IMG/VR virus record: IMGVR_UViG_3300037493_002134
Span: 1-24,025 of that record
Direction: 5' to 3' (one strand)
Origin: a virus
DNA: 24,025 bases
The position numbers were made by a program, and so were the translations under genes. This document shows, one piece after another, positions 7,590 to 16,589 of this stretch. Under the pieces are notes generated by a model that saw only the letters and a program-made list of their open reading frames with translations, was not told the DNA's origin and did not search any database. The first letter of the stretch is position 1, and each line of letters starts with the position of its first letter.

Positions 7590-9577
7590 TAATAGATTTC
7601 CTGTAAAAGAACTGTACTAGTTGCTACTTCATAATTATTCTGACCGGATGCAGTTATTGATCTATTCAAATAAAATGTCTTTGAACCTACTCCACCCGAT
7701 TGTATCATTAATTTATATATAATAGATGTACTAGTTACAGCACCTGGACTATCCATATACATATAATGATTAGTTCGTGGGGTTGAGTCATTATCTGCAT
7801 CATATCCTGGTAACCAAATACCTGACCAATAACCTGTATCTGTCGTATTTCTTCCAATTTCTACATCAGCTCCAGAATTTATACTTCTAAATAATCTAAA
7901 AACTGTATCATGATGTACTTCAAATGAAATATTAAATTGAACTAATATTTTACTTGATGCATAAGATGTTGTTATACCAGTGTTTAATACATTAATGATT
8001 GTTCCTGTTGTATTTGCACCTGTAAATACAAATGTTGCTTTAGTATCAACTTTATTAGATACTGTTTGTACAACCATCCCGGTAGCTTTTGCTGAATACC
8101 AATTAGTTCCATCAGATCTTAATATTCTTTTAGTAGCACCAGGAGCAATAGTACCTATGCTATTTGCACCATTACCAACTATTAATCCATTATCTAAAAT
8201 ACTTGTTAATCCAGTTCCACCTTTAGTTACTGGTAATGTACCTATAGTATCTAGTGAGGATATATCAAGAACATCCCAAGAAGCAGTAGTACCATTAGTT
8301 TTTAAATATCTACCTGAAAATGTATTTTGAGAAGGTACATATGAAGGAGTTACATATGTTAATGCTGAGCCTGTAGAAGTTAGAACTTGACCATTAGTAC
8401 CTATTGTATTTCTTCCCGTTCCACCATCACTTATATCCAATGCAGTTAATAATGAAATACTTGACGCGGATATAATACTTACACCAATACTAGTAATACC
8501 TGATAATGATCCACCTGTAATTGATATTGCATTTGAATTTTGAGTGGCTATAGATCCTAATCCAAGAGAAGTTCTAGCAGTTGCACCAGATTCTATATGC
8601 CAAGTTGTACCAGTACCTACAATAAAACTAGTATCAGTATATGATAATCCTGCTAATGTAGTTAAATTAGCATTGTATGCTTGAACATGAGAACCAATAA
8701 CTAATCCTAAATTTATCTTAGCATCTGTAGAATTAGTAGCTCCTGTTCCACCTTGTCCAATAGCTAACTCAGTTCCTAATACTAATTGAGGTATAGTTAT
8801 GCTATAAGATCCACCACCATTTGAAAAAGTTAAATTTGAATTCAAGTGCCAAGTTTTATTTCCAGTACCACTATAGATATCGCCTTTATTTAAATATAAA
8901 CTATAATTAGTAAGACCATTTTCAGCAGAACCATATAAACCTATATTAGAACCACTTGCGTGAGTATCACTTGAATATCCTTTAACTCCAATTGCTCTTC
9001 CTGAGGCACTACTTATATTTACATGAGCTTCACCTATTACACCAATACCTGTACATCCTCCACTAGTATATCCTATACCATAAGCACCTACGCCGTATGC
9101 TATAATATTAGCAGTTCCTGAAGGAGTTCCGGCATTAGCAATAGATACCGTAATTACATTTGTTCCAGTATTAATATTTGTTATGATAGCTTCACTAGCT
9201 ACTCCAGTTGCAGAAACAACTTGACCAATATATATTCCTGTTACATCACTAAGTGTAATAGTAGTTCCACCGGATGAACCTGCAATAATAGTTTTAGCTA
9301 AAAAAGATCCTGTTTTCTCTGATACTAAACCAATATTATGTGATTCATTTTTTTGAATACCAGACGCAACATCTGAAAATACAGTTACTGAATTTGGAAA
9401 TCTTGTAGAATTTGCCTGACTACCAATATATAAGTTTGTACCGCCTGTTTTTAATAGTCTTGTTTGTATATCAACATTTAAATTAATAAAGTTATTATCA
9501 ACTTCAGCATTAGTCAATGTTGAATTTTTGACCGTTGCACCTGTTCCTGCAATTGATCGAGTAGTTATAGCAGCCAT
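7589..9577 (-). CDS. Tail fibre protein with likely receptor-binding tip (662 aa)
   Basis: The N-terminal GTGATVKNSTLTNAEVDNNF (residues 11-30) is the short start motif of many T4-like fibre proteins. Residues about 97-160 carry a TITLSDVTGIYIGQVVSATG module that recurs near the C-terminus of the 2235-aa protein. Gly-rich segments follow (AYGIGYTSGGCTGIGVIGEA, GLYGSAENG). Repeats of the type GQGGTGATNSTDAKINLGL, SDGGTGRN and TKGGTGL form the shaft. Residues about 501-662 form a distinct domain with KILVQFNISFEVHHDTVFRL, MYMDSPG, FYLNRS and a terminal STVLLQEI. This layout matches a widespread C-terminal fibre domain expected to be a beta-sandwich tip. Receptor binding is inferred from that domain. 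An AGGA site lies about 10 bases before the ATG. Confidence 0.9.
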   Translation of the reverse strand: MAAITTRSIAGTGATVKNSTLTNAEVDNNFINLNVDIQTRLLKTGGTNLYIGSQANSTRFPNSVTVFSDVASGIQKNESHNIGLVSEKTGSFLAKTIIAGSSGGTTITLSDVTGIYIGQVVSATGVASEAIITNINTGTNVITVSIANAGTPSGTANIIAYGVGAYGIGYTSGGCTGIGVIGEAHVNISSASGRAIGVKGYSSDTHASGSNIGLYGSAENGLTNYSLYLNKGDIYSGTGNKTWHLNSNLTFSNGGGSYSITIPQLVLGTELAIGQGGTGATNSTDAKINLGLVIGSHVQAYNANLTTLAGLSYTDTSFIVGTGTTWHIESGATARTSLGLGSIATQNSNAISITGGSLSGITSIGVSIISASSISLLTALDISDGGTGRNTIGTNGQVLTSTGSALTYVTPSYVPSQNTFSGRYLKTNGTTASWDVLDISSLDTIGTLPVTKGGTGLTSILDNGLIVGNGANSIGTIAPGATKRILRSDGTNWYSAKATGMVVQTVSNKVDTKATFVFTGANTTGTIINVLNTGITTSYASSKILVQFNISFEVHHDTVFRLFRSINSGADVEIGRNTTDTGYWSGIWLPGYDADNDSTPRTNHYMYMDSPGAVTSTSIIYKLMIQSGGVGSKTFYLNRSITASGQNNYEVATSTVLLQEIY
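9098..9289 (-). other. TITL/GI/GxxV module in the 662-aa fibre
   Basis: Residues about 97-160 read GTTITLSDVTGIYIGQVVSA then EAIITNINTGTNVITVSIAN and PSGTANI. It parallels the module in the giant protein, gene order apart. Confidence 0.6.
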
Positions 9578-9613
9578 TAATTTATCCTGTTAACAGTATA
9601 TTTGCTTATTTAC

Positions 9614-9838
9614 TTATTTATTATTTATTAATGTTAGTAACATTTGTTTTATATCACTAATATCATTTTTCAATACCTGTATTTCATTATTTTGACGAGC
9701 AATCAAATCCCTTTGATATAATTCCAAATTTCTTTTATTCATAAATTCATTATAACCATTATCCGAAGTGTTAATTATAGCACGGGACTCTACATCCCGT
9801 ACTAAATCACTATTTCCTGTTACTTTTAAATATTTCAT
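9614..9838 (-). CDS. Small coiled-coil virion-cluster protein (74 aa)
   Basis: The protein starts MKYLKVTGNSDLVRDVESRA with IINTSDNGYNEFM, followed by a long charged helix ending NEIQVLKNDISDIKQMLL. The last 35 or so residues have the heptad-like spacing of a coiled coil. Similar short proteins (MKYLKV...LVRD....aIiNt) occur next to structural genes in T4-like marine phages, but I know of no assigned function. I chose the ATG at 9838 because MKYLKV is the usual family start. An upstream in-frame TTG at 9853 would add five residues and overlap the preceding gene. With ATG the gene begins one base after that gene's stop codon, so coupling is likely. Confidence 0.75.
   Translation of the reverse strand: MKYLKVTGNSDLVRDVESRAIINTSDNGYNEFMNKRNLELYQRDLIARQNNEIQVLKNDISDIKQMLLTLINNK
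9615..9629 (-). promoter_or_regulatory. Tandem AATAAATA late-promoter-like elements
   Basis: Two overlapping AATAAATA octamers (9629-9622 and 9622-9615) match the relaxed NATAAATA late consensus of T4-like cyanophages. They overlap the stop codon region of the 74-aa gene and lie about 40-50 bases before the 662-aa fibre start. In such AT-rich DNA they could be chance; position supports function. Confidence 0.5.
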
Positions 9839-9839
9839 A

Positions 9840-12800
9840 TTATGCGCAAGCAATAATTCTCAAATCTTTAATAGTTGGTACTGCACATGTATTTGTAGAT
9901 TGCATTACTAACTTAACAGTAACAGTATCAAATTGACCATTAGTTGAATGAATATTAATACTACCTTGAACAGCACTTTCATTAACTACAGACATTGTCA
10001 ATGTAGATTGACCTACAGTTGCGCCAGTACCATCAACAATATTTGTAATAACTGCTGCAGTACCAACACCTATACCTGTTACTAAAGCTCCAACTGAAAC
10101 TCCAACTGTCTTTGGAATTACAATAGTACTTGCTCCAGATACTCCACTTATTGCATCAACCGTAATAATTTTATCAGTTTCTACATTATAATGATAATCT
10201 GTATATGTGAAATCACCTAAATCATTTTTTATTACCGGTGTAGGAGGTTCTATTTTAATCCAATTTAAACCTTCAATATCACTTGATTTTACTGCTTTAT
10301 AATATACAAATACATCAGAACCTACAGGTACATTTGCAGCAAAATTTATTTTTAAAAATCCACAAACTTGATTAAGTATAATATTATTAGAAACATATTT
10401 ACTAATAGTTGAACTTCCTGCAGGAGTAATTTCATCTTTGAACATTATTCTATTAACTAATGTAGTTCCAACTACTGAACCTTGGCTTACAAAATCTTTA
10501 CCAATTACAAACATTTTTCCTGTGGTACCATCATCAGTAATATGAGTTACAAGCAATGTACCATTATTATATGATGAAGTTGTTCCTGCAATAGTAACAT
10601 ATGATCCAATAGCAACTGCTTTTATATTATCTCTAAATGTTGCATTTGTACTACTAATAGAAGCGTGTCCATATAGCGTATCTGAAACTTTAGGACTAAA
10701 AGTTAATTCTGAAGTTCCAGTACCAGTAAATACAGATACTTCATCAATTACAGCAACATTGGTAATACTTTCTGAAGGTTTATTAATTTTATTAGATACC
10801 AATATTGCACTAACCCTATGAGTATCAATAATAGGAGATAAATTATCTTTTGTAGTTTTCATTTCTGCTGTAATAGTTAAAGGTTTTATTCCACCTAAAC
10901 CAGCATTTGCTTCATTAACTTCAGATACTATCATCCTTGGAGTATTAAAATAATTTAAATCATTTGAAACACATGGAACTGATGCAGCATCTAAAACATA
11001 AGGTGTTTGAGAACCATCAACAGATTTTCCAGATGCAGTTCTAATTTTATAATTAATACTAGTTTCAGGGAAATTTAAATTAGCAATTGAAGGTTGAATA
11101 ACATCATATTGGATATTTTTAGATAATACCCATTCTTCAGTTGTACCTGAAGGTCCAGCATATCCAGAAGATGTAGCATTACCTCCAGCTGTAATTGTAT
11201 ATGAATCTGCATCGACATTTGATATGATTCTATCACCATTTAAATTAGCTGCGGTAATACCTTTTACAGTATTAACTATGCCACTAATTCTAACTTTGCT
11301 TCCTGAAGGCATACCATGATCTTGGTTCCAGATTCTAACAAGAGGAGATGCATTTGTTGTTTGAAAAGGATATGCATCAACTGAATCCGTTGTAATTTTA
11401 GTAGCTGGAATTACATCATTAATAAATTCAACAGTACCTAATGCAGTTACATCAAATTTAGCTCTGTATACTGTAAATTTCATATCTTGTGTATCACACG
11501 GAGTCCATGATTGACCATTTTGTGATTTATACAATACACCTGCATAAGGTTGGTTGGTTACTGATTGAGAAGAATCTGGAATAGCATTACCCATTTCAGA
11601 AATCCAAACTCTATAAAGAATAGAATCACTTAGTAATACAATTGCATAATCCGTTAAATTTTGTACATACACTGGAGTTTTAAAAGTAAATGTTGTAGGT
11701 GTATCATATTTTGGATATGGTATTGGTACAACACCTTCGCCTGTAACACTAACAATTGTTGAAGATAAATTAATTTTATCAGTCTCTAGTGTAACTTCAC
11801 TACCAGGTAAAATAGTTGCACCTGGATATCCATTAACTGTATTACGGATTTGGAGAGTCACAGAAAGGCTAGGATCTTTTTTAGCAAAGAATATATCTAC
11901 TTTTGTTAAGAAACAACCTCCAGGTTGATCTTTAATTGTAAAGGTTTGAGCAAGAGGATCATACCAACCCGTGCCTGTAACAACCCGTTCAGATGTTTCT
12001 GTAATAATCTGATTATCTTTTAAACGTTCTTGTACTAATATACCATTTCTTGTTGCAGTGTATGTTGCTTCCTTAGTTTGTAAAATTCCACTTGCTTCAT
12101 ATATATTACTGCCTCTAGAATCAAACGATCCTAGCGGAGTAGTAGTATCTTGAAGTTTAAATTCACGTTTACCTGTTCTAAATCTAACACTATCAGTATT
12201 AGGAATATCAAACAACAAACTAACACTACCATTAAAACTAGTTGTTAATGAACTACCTAATACTTTAACTGTAGGTGTAGATGTTAATGTACCAGTAGCA
12301 AGACTTATATTTCCTTTTACAGTATCGCCAGATGAGAATATACCTTTAATATTAACTACAAATATTGATTTATGTCCAGTATCTGGATTATATTCTATAT
12401 CAACTATAACCGCTGTTGCAGGACATCCTGCAGAATCTGGTGTTTGATATGAAGTAGCACCTCGATGTGATACAAATATAATATCACCTTTTGTTAAACA
12501 AACTTGTGTATCACCATTTATTCTACGTTGAGTCCCTGAAGAATCTCCACCAACATTAGAAGTATGATCAAATATTCCACTAACAGAAGTTCCAAGATTT
12601 AGTTTTGTGGCAGGAGTACAATATTTAGATATATCTATATTTTCAAAAAATGGATAAAATCGTGTTCCTGGTTTTAAAGCTTTTGCTTGAATTAATACAT
12701 TTCTAGATCTAATATATGGAATAACCGCAGTAGACACAATTCTGTCTTCTGTCAATTCAGTATCTACTCTAGCAACTAAGGTTGTATTAACACCTGTCCT

Positions 12801-15800
12801 AGATTGACCTTTTGTAGTTGCTGTTGTAGTTGTAAGAGTATAAGAACCTGCATAAATACTCCAATTACCACCTGTTGAAAAGTTTTCTCCTGTTAATCCT
12901 CGGGCTTGAGCTTGTTTAGCTAATTGTCCACCATAGGTATTAGTAATTACCGGTTTTCCAGACCATTGAGTTTGCCAAGCATTCCAAATAGTACCAAGAA
13001 CGCCTGAATGTTCCGCTAATGCTTTAATAGTATTATAATTACCTTCAACATTATTAATAATATCCGGCTTACGGTTTATTTCAAACCAATCATCTGATGA
13101 TGGAGTTAATTCCATTTTGCCTAAGAAAGTAAAAATTGCAAATGGATTAATTCGTTCAGTTCTTGAACCTATAGTTTGTTCTGCAATTTTAACATGATCT
13201 ACTACAGGTAATGTTATAATATCACCATACATTTTATAACTGCTTGCCGTTCTAGCACCTTCAGTTTTATTTTTCTCAATTAAATTAATATTTTGCATTG
13301 TATAAAATGGTCGCAATTGATTATTTTCTTGATCAATTGCACATAAGTAATCAGGTGAGAACGTATTACCTACACCATGACCATTGAAACTATCTACAAT
13401 AAATCCATTTTGGTATCTATCCAAACCTGAACTATCTGTTACTTTCAATGCAGTTGTTTCTTGTTCTAACAATGACAAAGCTGTATAATATTCTAAATTT
13501 TCAATACGTTTTTCTAGTTTACCTATATCACGCATAGTATAGCGTTTATTTTCAGATTTTGTGAAAATAACATTATTAGTAGTAGTATCTAATGTATACG
13601 GAGCAATAGTTAATGAATACAACTCCATACCAGTCGACAGAGCAATTGGTTGTAAAAGAGGTATATTTGGAGTACCTTTAACATTAACAAAATTACCTGT
13701 ATAATTAAGATAGATTTTATCTAGTCTAGGCAAATAATAATCATAATCTATATTTACATCAACTGCTCTTTTTGGTAAAAATGTAGTAGATGTCCATGAA
13801 GTACCATTATATGCTGGACGAAAATCAATAGCATCTCTTAATGGGAATCCATCAAATGATGTAATTTCATTATATGATACTCCTGCATATGATTCAACAG
13901 TAAAATAATCTCCAGTACCATGTGCAAAATATTCAAAATATACTTGAACAGGAGCTGTAGGCGGAGAGAAAGATGATTTTAATGTTAAACGACTATAATC
14001 ATAATGAGTTTCCCTTTGACCATCATCAAAATCATATCTATCTGAAATATCTATATCATAACCACCACTAGGAGCATCAAATGTACCTGATTTCATGTTA
14101 ATTGATAAAACTTTAAAAACATCAGCATACCCTAGATTTAAAATCGAGGCTTGTCCTACCGCAGCTGTAGTATATGATGTTTGAGTAATATTTGCAGTCT
14201 TAGTTCTTCTAGTTGAAGTCGAACCAGTTTTATTAACTGCGGCAGATAAAACTGCACTTTGGGTATTATATGCACTATCTACATATATTGTTACTTGTGT
14301 TCCTGCAACAGTTATACCGGTAATTGGAACAACTGCTGATGGTGTAGATAATAGGTAATTTTCATACGCTGCAGAAGAAGCAAATTCGCCAGTATCTGTA
14401 GTATCAAATGTTACTTGACCGGCAGTTATAGTTTTGGCAGCAAATCTTTCAAATACAGTATAATTAATATCAGATGAAGCTTTAATAAATGAATTTCGTA
14501 ATGGGAAAATCAATCCTGAATTATTAGGTTCAACAATATCTGTAGACAATATTGAAAATACATTTCCCGTAAGAGCAGGCGAAAAAATTGAATCAATAGT
14601 TAATGACACATTGGATGCAATTGCAGTAACGCGTCTAACTTGTGAGGCACTAGAAATATAATCACCAATTTTTAATGATGAAAGAAAGTTTGTTCCACTA
14701 CCAGCAATAGTTGTTGTTGCACCAGATATTGTTCCTGGTAATTTTTTTAAAATAGGACTAATATTAGCTGCAAATAAAGATGTACCAAATGATTTTGCAT
14801 CTCCAGTTAAAGTTTTACCAACATTCATAACAATATCAAATACAAATAATTTGTATATTGTAGTTGTTTGATATACTAAACCATTATCCCATTCAACACC
14901 TCTTACTTTGCAAGTACCGATTATAGAACCGGCCTTATTAAGTTGATCATAAATGTTTATAGTTGTATTAACTTTATAATCTGGTATACCTAATAATTTT
15001 GTAACAAGAATATAATTACCAACTGTGGTAGGTGTTTTAGCATTATTTACAGAATTATATGTTCTTGCTTTATCTACATCTACAAATTCTGTAGATGGTT
15101 TTTGAATTTTATATCCTTGAACATACGCTTTACCTGCTTCCATACCAATAGCAAGTTTTGCTTCATTACCAAAATTAGCATATGAAAGTGCTGCAGCATT
15201 TATACCACTATCACTTGTTATAATAACATTGGGATTAGACGTATATCCTGAACCTTGAGTAATAACATCAATACCAATTAATTCGCCTTCACTATTAATT
15301 TTAGCTACGGCAGAAGCACCTGTACCATTACCACCTGAAAAACTAATAGCAGGAGCAGTTAAATATCCAGAACCTTGTTGTGTTACTTGTATAGAAATTA
15401 CAGAACCAAACGCGTCATATATACCTCTATTATAATTTGGCTTTGGTGTATATACCCATTGAACTCCTGTAGTAGTACCATCATATACTTTACCTACAGG
15501 ATGGGTTGGTCCTGTTGCCCCTGCTGACGTGCCTGTATTTCTAGCGGTATACAATTTATTACTATTTAAAACAATATCACCTAATAAATACAATCTACCA
15601 GTTACCCAACTACTTCTGTCATTATTTCTATGTTCACGAACATCTATTCCAAAGGGAATAACAGTATAGTCTCCAGATTCATCATAAGTTCTTTCTGCTA
15701 GTGATTTTTCTAATTGTGCATAATCTGTACCGCTTTTTATGCTTATTATTCTACCGTTAATAACACGACCTAACTCAATAAAATTAGAATCAGTAGTTGT

Positions 15801-16547
15801 ACCAATAGGTAGTTTTGTTAAAACTAAATCTATACTATGTCTATGCGCACCAGGAGCAGCATAATTATAACTGTTTTGTGCATTATCTAATAACGACTCA
15901 TCTTCATATTCACTAGTGATAGTTTCATTAATAGTTAATCCAATTCTATAAGAAGGTATATTTGAATATTTGTCTAATATAACTGTTTGACTATCTGCTA
16001 AAACAAAAGATCCATTAATGTAATATACACCTCTTGCTATAATACCAGCAGAACCCGTACCTACAGCATTTGTAGAGATAGATTGTACAGAATATGTTTC
16101 ATCTACAAGAGATATTACTTCAGCATTACCAAATGGAACAGAAGCTAAAGAAGTAGTATTAGATGTTATATACCGAACAAATAAAGTTGCTGGATCAGTA
16201 TTATTATATTCAGTAGCATATACAACCTCTGCAGCAATACCACTTGTGGCACCTACAACTTGTTTACCTATAAAAGAAGCTATAAAATCATTTACATTAA
16301 CTCCACCATAGGTAGGATCTATTTTTACATAACTATATTTTGTGTCAATGGCAAATTCTCCAGGAATAACCATAGCGCCCTGCTTAAACATATGGTCGCC
16401 ATGTCTTTTAACTTGAGTTTGGAGAATTGTTTGAAGTTGTGTTAATTCTCTTGCTTGAACAGGATATCCTGGACGAAACAATATTTTATAGAATTTTTTA
16501 TCTTCATTATAATCGTCGTAGTACGGTTCTGTATTAAAATCTAACAT
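9840..16547 (-). CDS. Giant DUF4815-type virion structural protein (2235 aa), gp9-11 position
   Basis: The N-terminus (YYDDYNEDKKFYKILFRPGY, then PVQARELTQLQTILQTQVKR, residues 9-48) is the hallmark of the DUF4815 family of phage virion proteins, continuing with LAERTYDESGDYTVIPFGID (283-302) and KLAIGMEAGKAYVQGYKI (464-481). Between these two conserved pieces lies an insert of about 150 residues with a W...Y/GPTH module (314-366) and two GSGY repeats (392-450). From about residue 1520, GWYDPLAQTFTIKDQPGG and YAIVLLSDSILYRVWISEMG match a conserved part of large cyanophage structural proteins. Near 1740-1790 is a HGMPSGSKVRISG segment like E1-FCCH-type phage modules. The end (VKLVMQSTNTCAVPTIKDLR) is conserved but is preceded by an inserted module (2139-2200). 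It lies where T4 has genes 9-11, so a baseplate-periphery or fibre-anchoring role is inferred. Confidence 0.87.
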   Translation of the reverse strand: MLDFNTEPYYDDYNEDKKFYKILFRPGYPVQARELTQLQTILQTQVKRHGDHMFKQGAMVIPGEFAIDTKYSYVKIDPTYGGVNVNDFIASFIGKQVVGATSGIAAEVVYATEYNNTDPATLFVRYITSNTTSLASVPFGNAEVISLVDETYSVQSISTNAVGTGSAGIIARGVYYINGSFVLADSQTVILDKYSNIPSYRIGLTINETITSEYEDESLLDNAQNSYNYAAPGAHRHSIDLVLTKLPIGTTTDSNFIELGRVINGRIISIKSGTDYAQLEKSLAERTYDESGDYTVIPFGIDVREHRNNDRSSWVTGRLYLLGDIVLNSNKLYTARNTGTSAGATGPTHPVGKVYDGTTTGVQWVYTPKPNYNRGIYDAFGSVISIQVTQQGSGYLTAPAISFSGGNGTGASAVAKINSEGELIGIDVITQGSGYTSNPNVIITSDSGINAAALSYANFGNEAKLAIGMEAGKAYVQGYKIQKPSTEFVDVDKARTYNSVNNAKTPTTVGNYILVTKLLGIPDYKVNTTINIYDQLNKAGSIIGTCKVRGVEWDNGLVYQTTTIYKLFVFDIVMNVGKTLTGDAKSFGTSLFAANISPILKKLPGTISGATTTIAGSGTNFLSSLKIGDYISSASQVRRVTAIASNVSLTIDSIFSPALTGNVFSILSTDIVEPNNSGLIFPLRNSFIKASSDINYTVFERFAAKTITAGQVTFDTTDTGEFASSAAYENYLLSTPSAVVPITGITVAGTQVTIYVDSAYNTQSAVLSAAVNKTGSTSTRRTKTANITQTSYTTAAVGQASILNLGYADVFKVLSINMKSGTFDAPSGGYDIDISDRYDFDDGQRETHYDYSRLTLKSSFSPPTAPVQVYFEYFAHGTGDYFTVESYAGVSYNEITSFDGFPLRDAIDFRPAYNGTSWTSTTFLPKRAVDVNIDYDYYLPRLDKIYLNYTGNFVNVKGTPNIPLLQPIALSTGMELYSLTIAPYTLDTTTNNVIFTKSENKRYTMRDIGKLEKRIENLEYYTALSLLEQETTALKVTDSSGLDRYQNGFIVDSFNGHGVGNTFSPDYLCAIDQENNQLRPFYTMQNINLIEKNKTEGARTASSYKMYGDIITLPVVDHVKIAEQTIGSRTERINPFAIFTFLGKMELTPSSDDWFEINRKPDIINNVEGNYNTIKALAEHSGVLGTIWNAWQTQWSGKPVITNTYGGQLAKQAQARGLTGENFSTGGNWSIYAGSYTLTTTTATTKGQSRTGVNTTLVARVDTELTEDRIVSTAVIPYIRSRNVLIQAKALKPGTRFYPFFENIDISKYCTPATKLNLGTSVSGIFDHTSNVGGDSSGTQRRINGDTQVCLTKGDIIFVSHRGATSYQTPDSAGCPATAVIVDIEYNPDTGHKSIFVVNIKGIFSSGDTVKGNISLATGTLTSTPTVKVLGSSLTTSFNGSVSLLFDIPNTDSVRFRTGKREFKLQDTTTPLGSFDSRGSNIYEASGILQTKEATYTATRNGILVQERLKDNQIITETSERVVTGTGWYDPLAQTFTIKDQPGGCFLTKVDIFFAKKDPSLSVTLQIRNTVNGYPGATILPGSEVTLETDKINLSSTIVSVTGEGVVPIPYPKYDTPTTFTFKTPVYVQNLTDYAIVLLSDSILYRVWISEMGNAIPDSSQSVTNQPYAGVLYKSQNGQSWTPCDTQDMKFTVYRAKFDVTALGTVEFINDVIPATKITTDSVDAYPFQTTNASPLVRIWNQDHGMPSGSKVRISGIVNTVKGITAANLNGDRIISNVDADSYTITAGGNATSSGYAGPSGTTEEWVLSKNIQYDVIQPSIANLNFPETSINYKIRTASGKSVDGSQTPYVLDAASVPCVSNDLNYFNTPRMIVSEVNEANAGLGGIKPLTITAEMKTTKDNLSPIIDTHRVSAILVSNKINKPSESITNVAVIDEVSVFTGTGTSELTFSPKVSDTLYGHASISSTNATFRDNIKAVAIGSYVTIAGTTSSYNNGTLLVTHITDDGTTGKMFVIGKDFVSQGSVVGTTLVNRIMFKDEITPAGSSTISKYVSNNIILNQVCGFLKINFAANVPVGSDVFVYYKAVKSSDIEGLNWIKIEPPTPVIKNDLGDFTYTDYHYNVETDKIITVDAISGVSGASTIVIPKTVGVSVGALVTGIGVGTAAVITNIVDGTGATVGQSTLTMSVVNESAVQGSINIHSTNGQFDTVTVKLVMQSTNTCAVPTIKDLRIIACA
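9948..10133 (-). other. TITL/GI/GxxV module in the C-terminus of the 2235-aa protein
   Basis: Residues about 2139-2200 read STIVIPKTVGVSVGALVTGI followed by GTAAVITNI and a strand ending VQGSINI. It matches the module at residues 97-160 of the 662-aa fibre and appears inserted just before the conserved C-terminal end. Confidence 0.6.
15450..15608 (-). other. W...Y/GPTH module, copy 3 (2235-aa protein, residues 314-366)
   Basis: WVTGRLYLLGDIVLNSNKLY then TARNTGTSAGATGPTHPVG and GTTTGVQWVYTP. It lies inside the otherwise conserved N-terminal DUF4815-type region and is followed by two GSGY repeats. Confidence 0.65.
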
Positions 16548-16581
16548 GATTCTCTCTTTGTCCTAAAGGTATTGTTATCAT

Positions 16582-16589
16582 TATTTATT
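16582..16589 (-). promoter_or_regulatory. AATAAATA late-promoter-like element
   Basis: AATAAATA on the minus strand overlaps the stop codon of the gp8-like gene and lies 35 bases before the start of the giant 2235-aa gene. The spacing is like the other late-promoter candidates. The relaxed consensus also occurs inside coding sequence (for example at 17184-17191), so this is moderate evidence. Confidence 0.5.

Noticed and set aside
9839-9853. Upstream TTG start adding five residues to the coiled-coil protein
   Set aside because: The ATG at 9838 gives the usual MKYLKV start and avoids a 14-base overlap; TTG is less likely.
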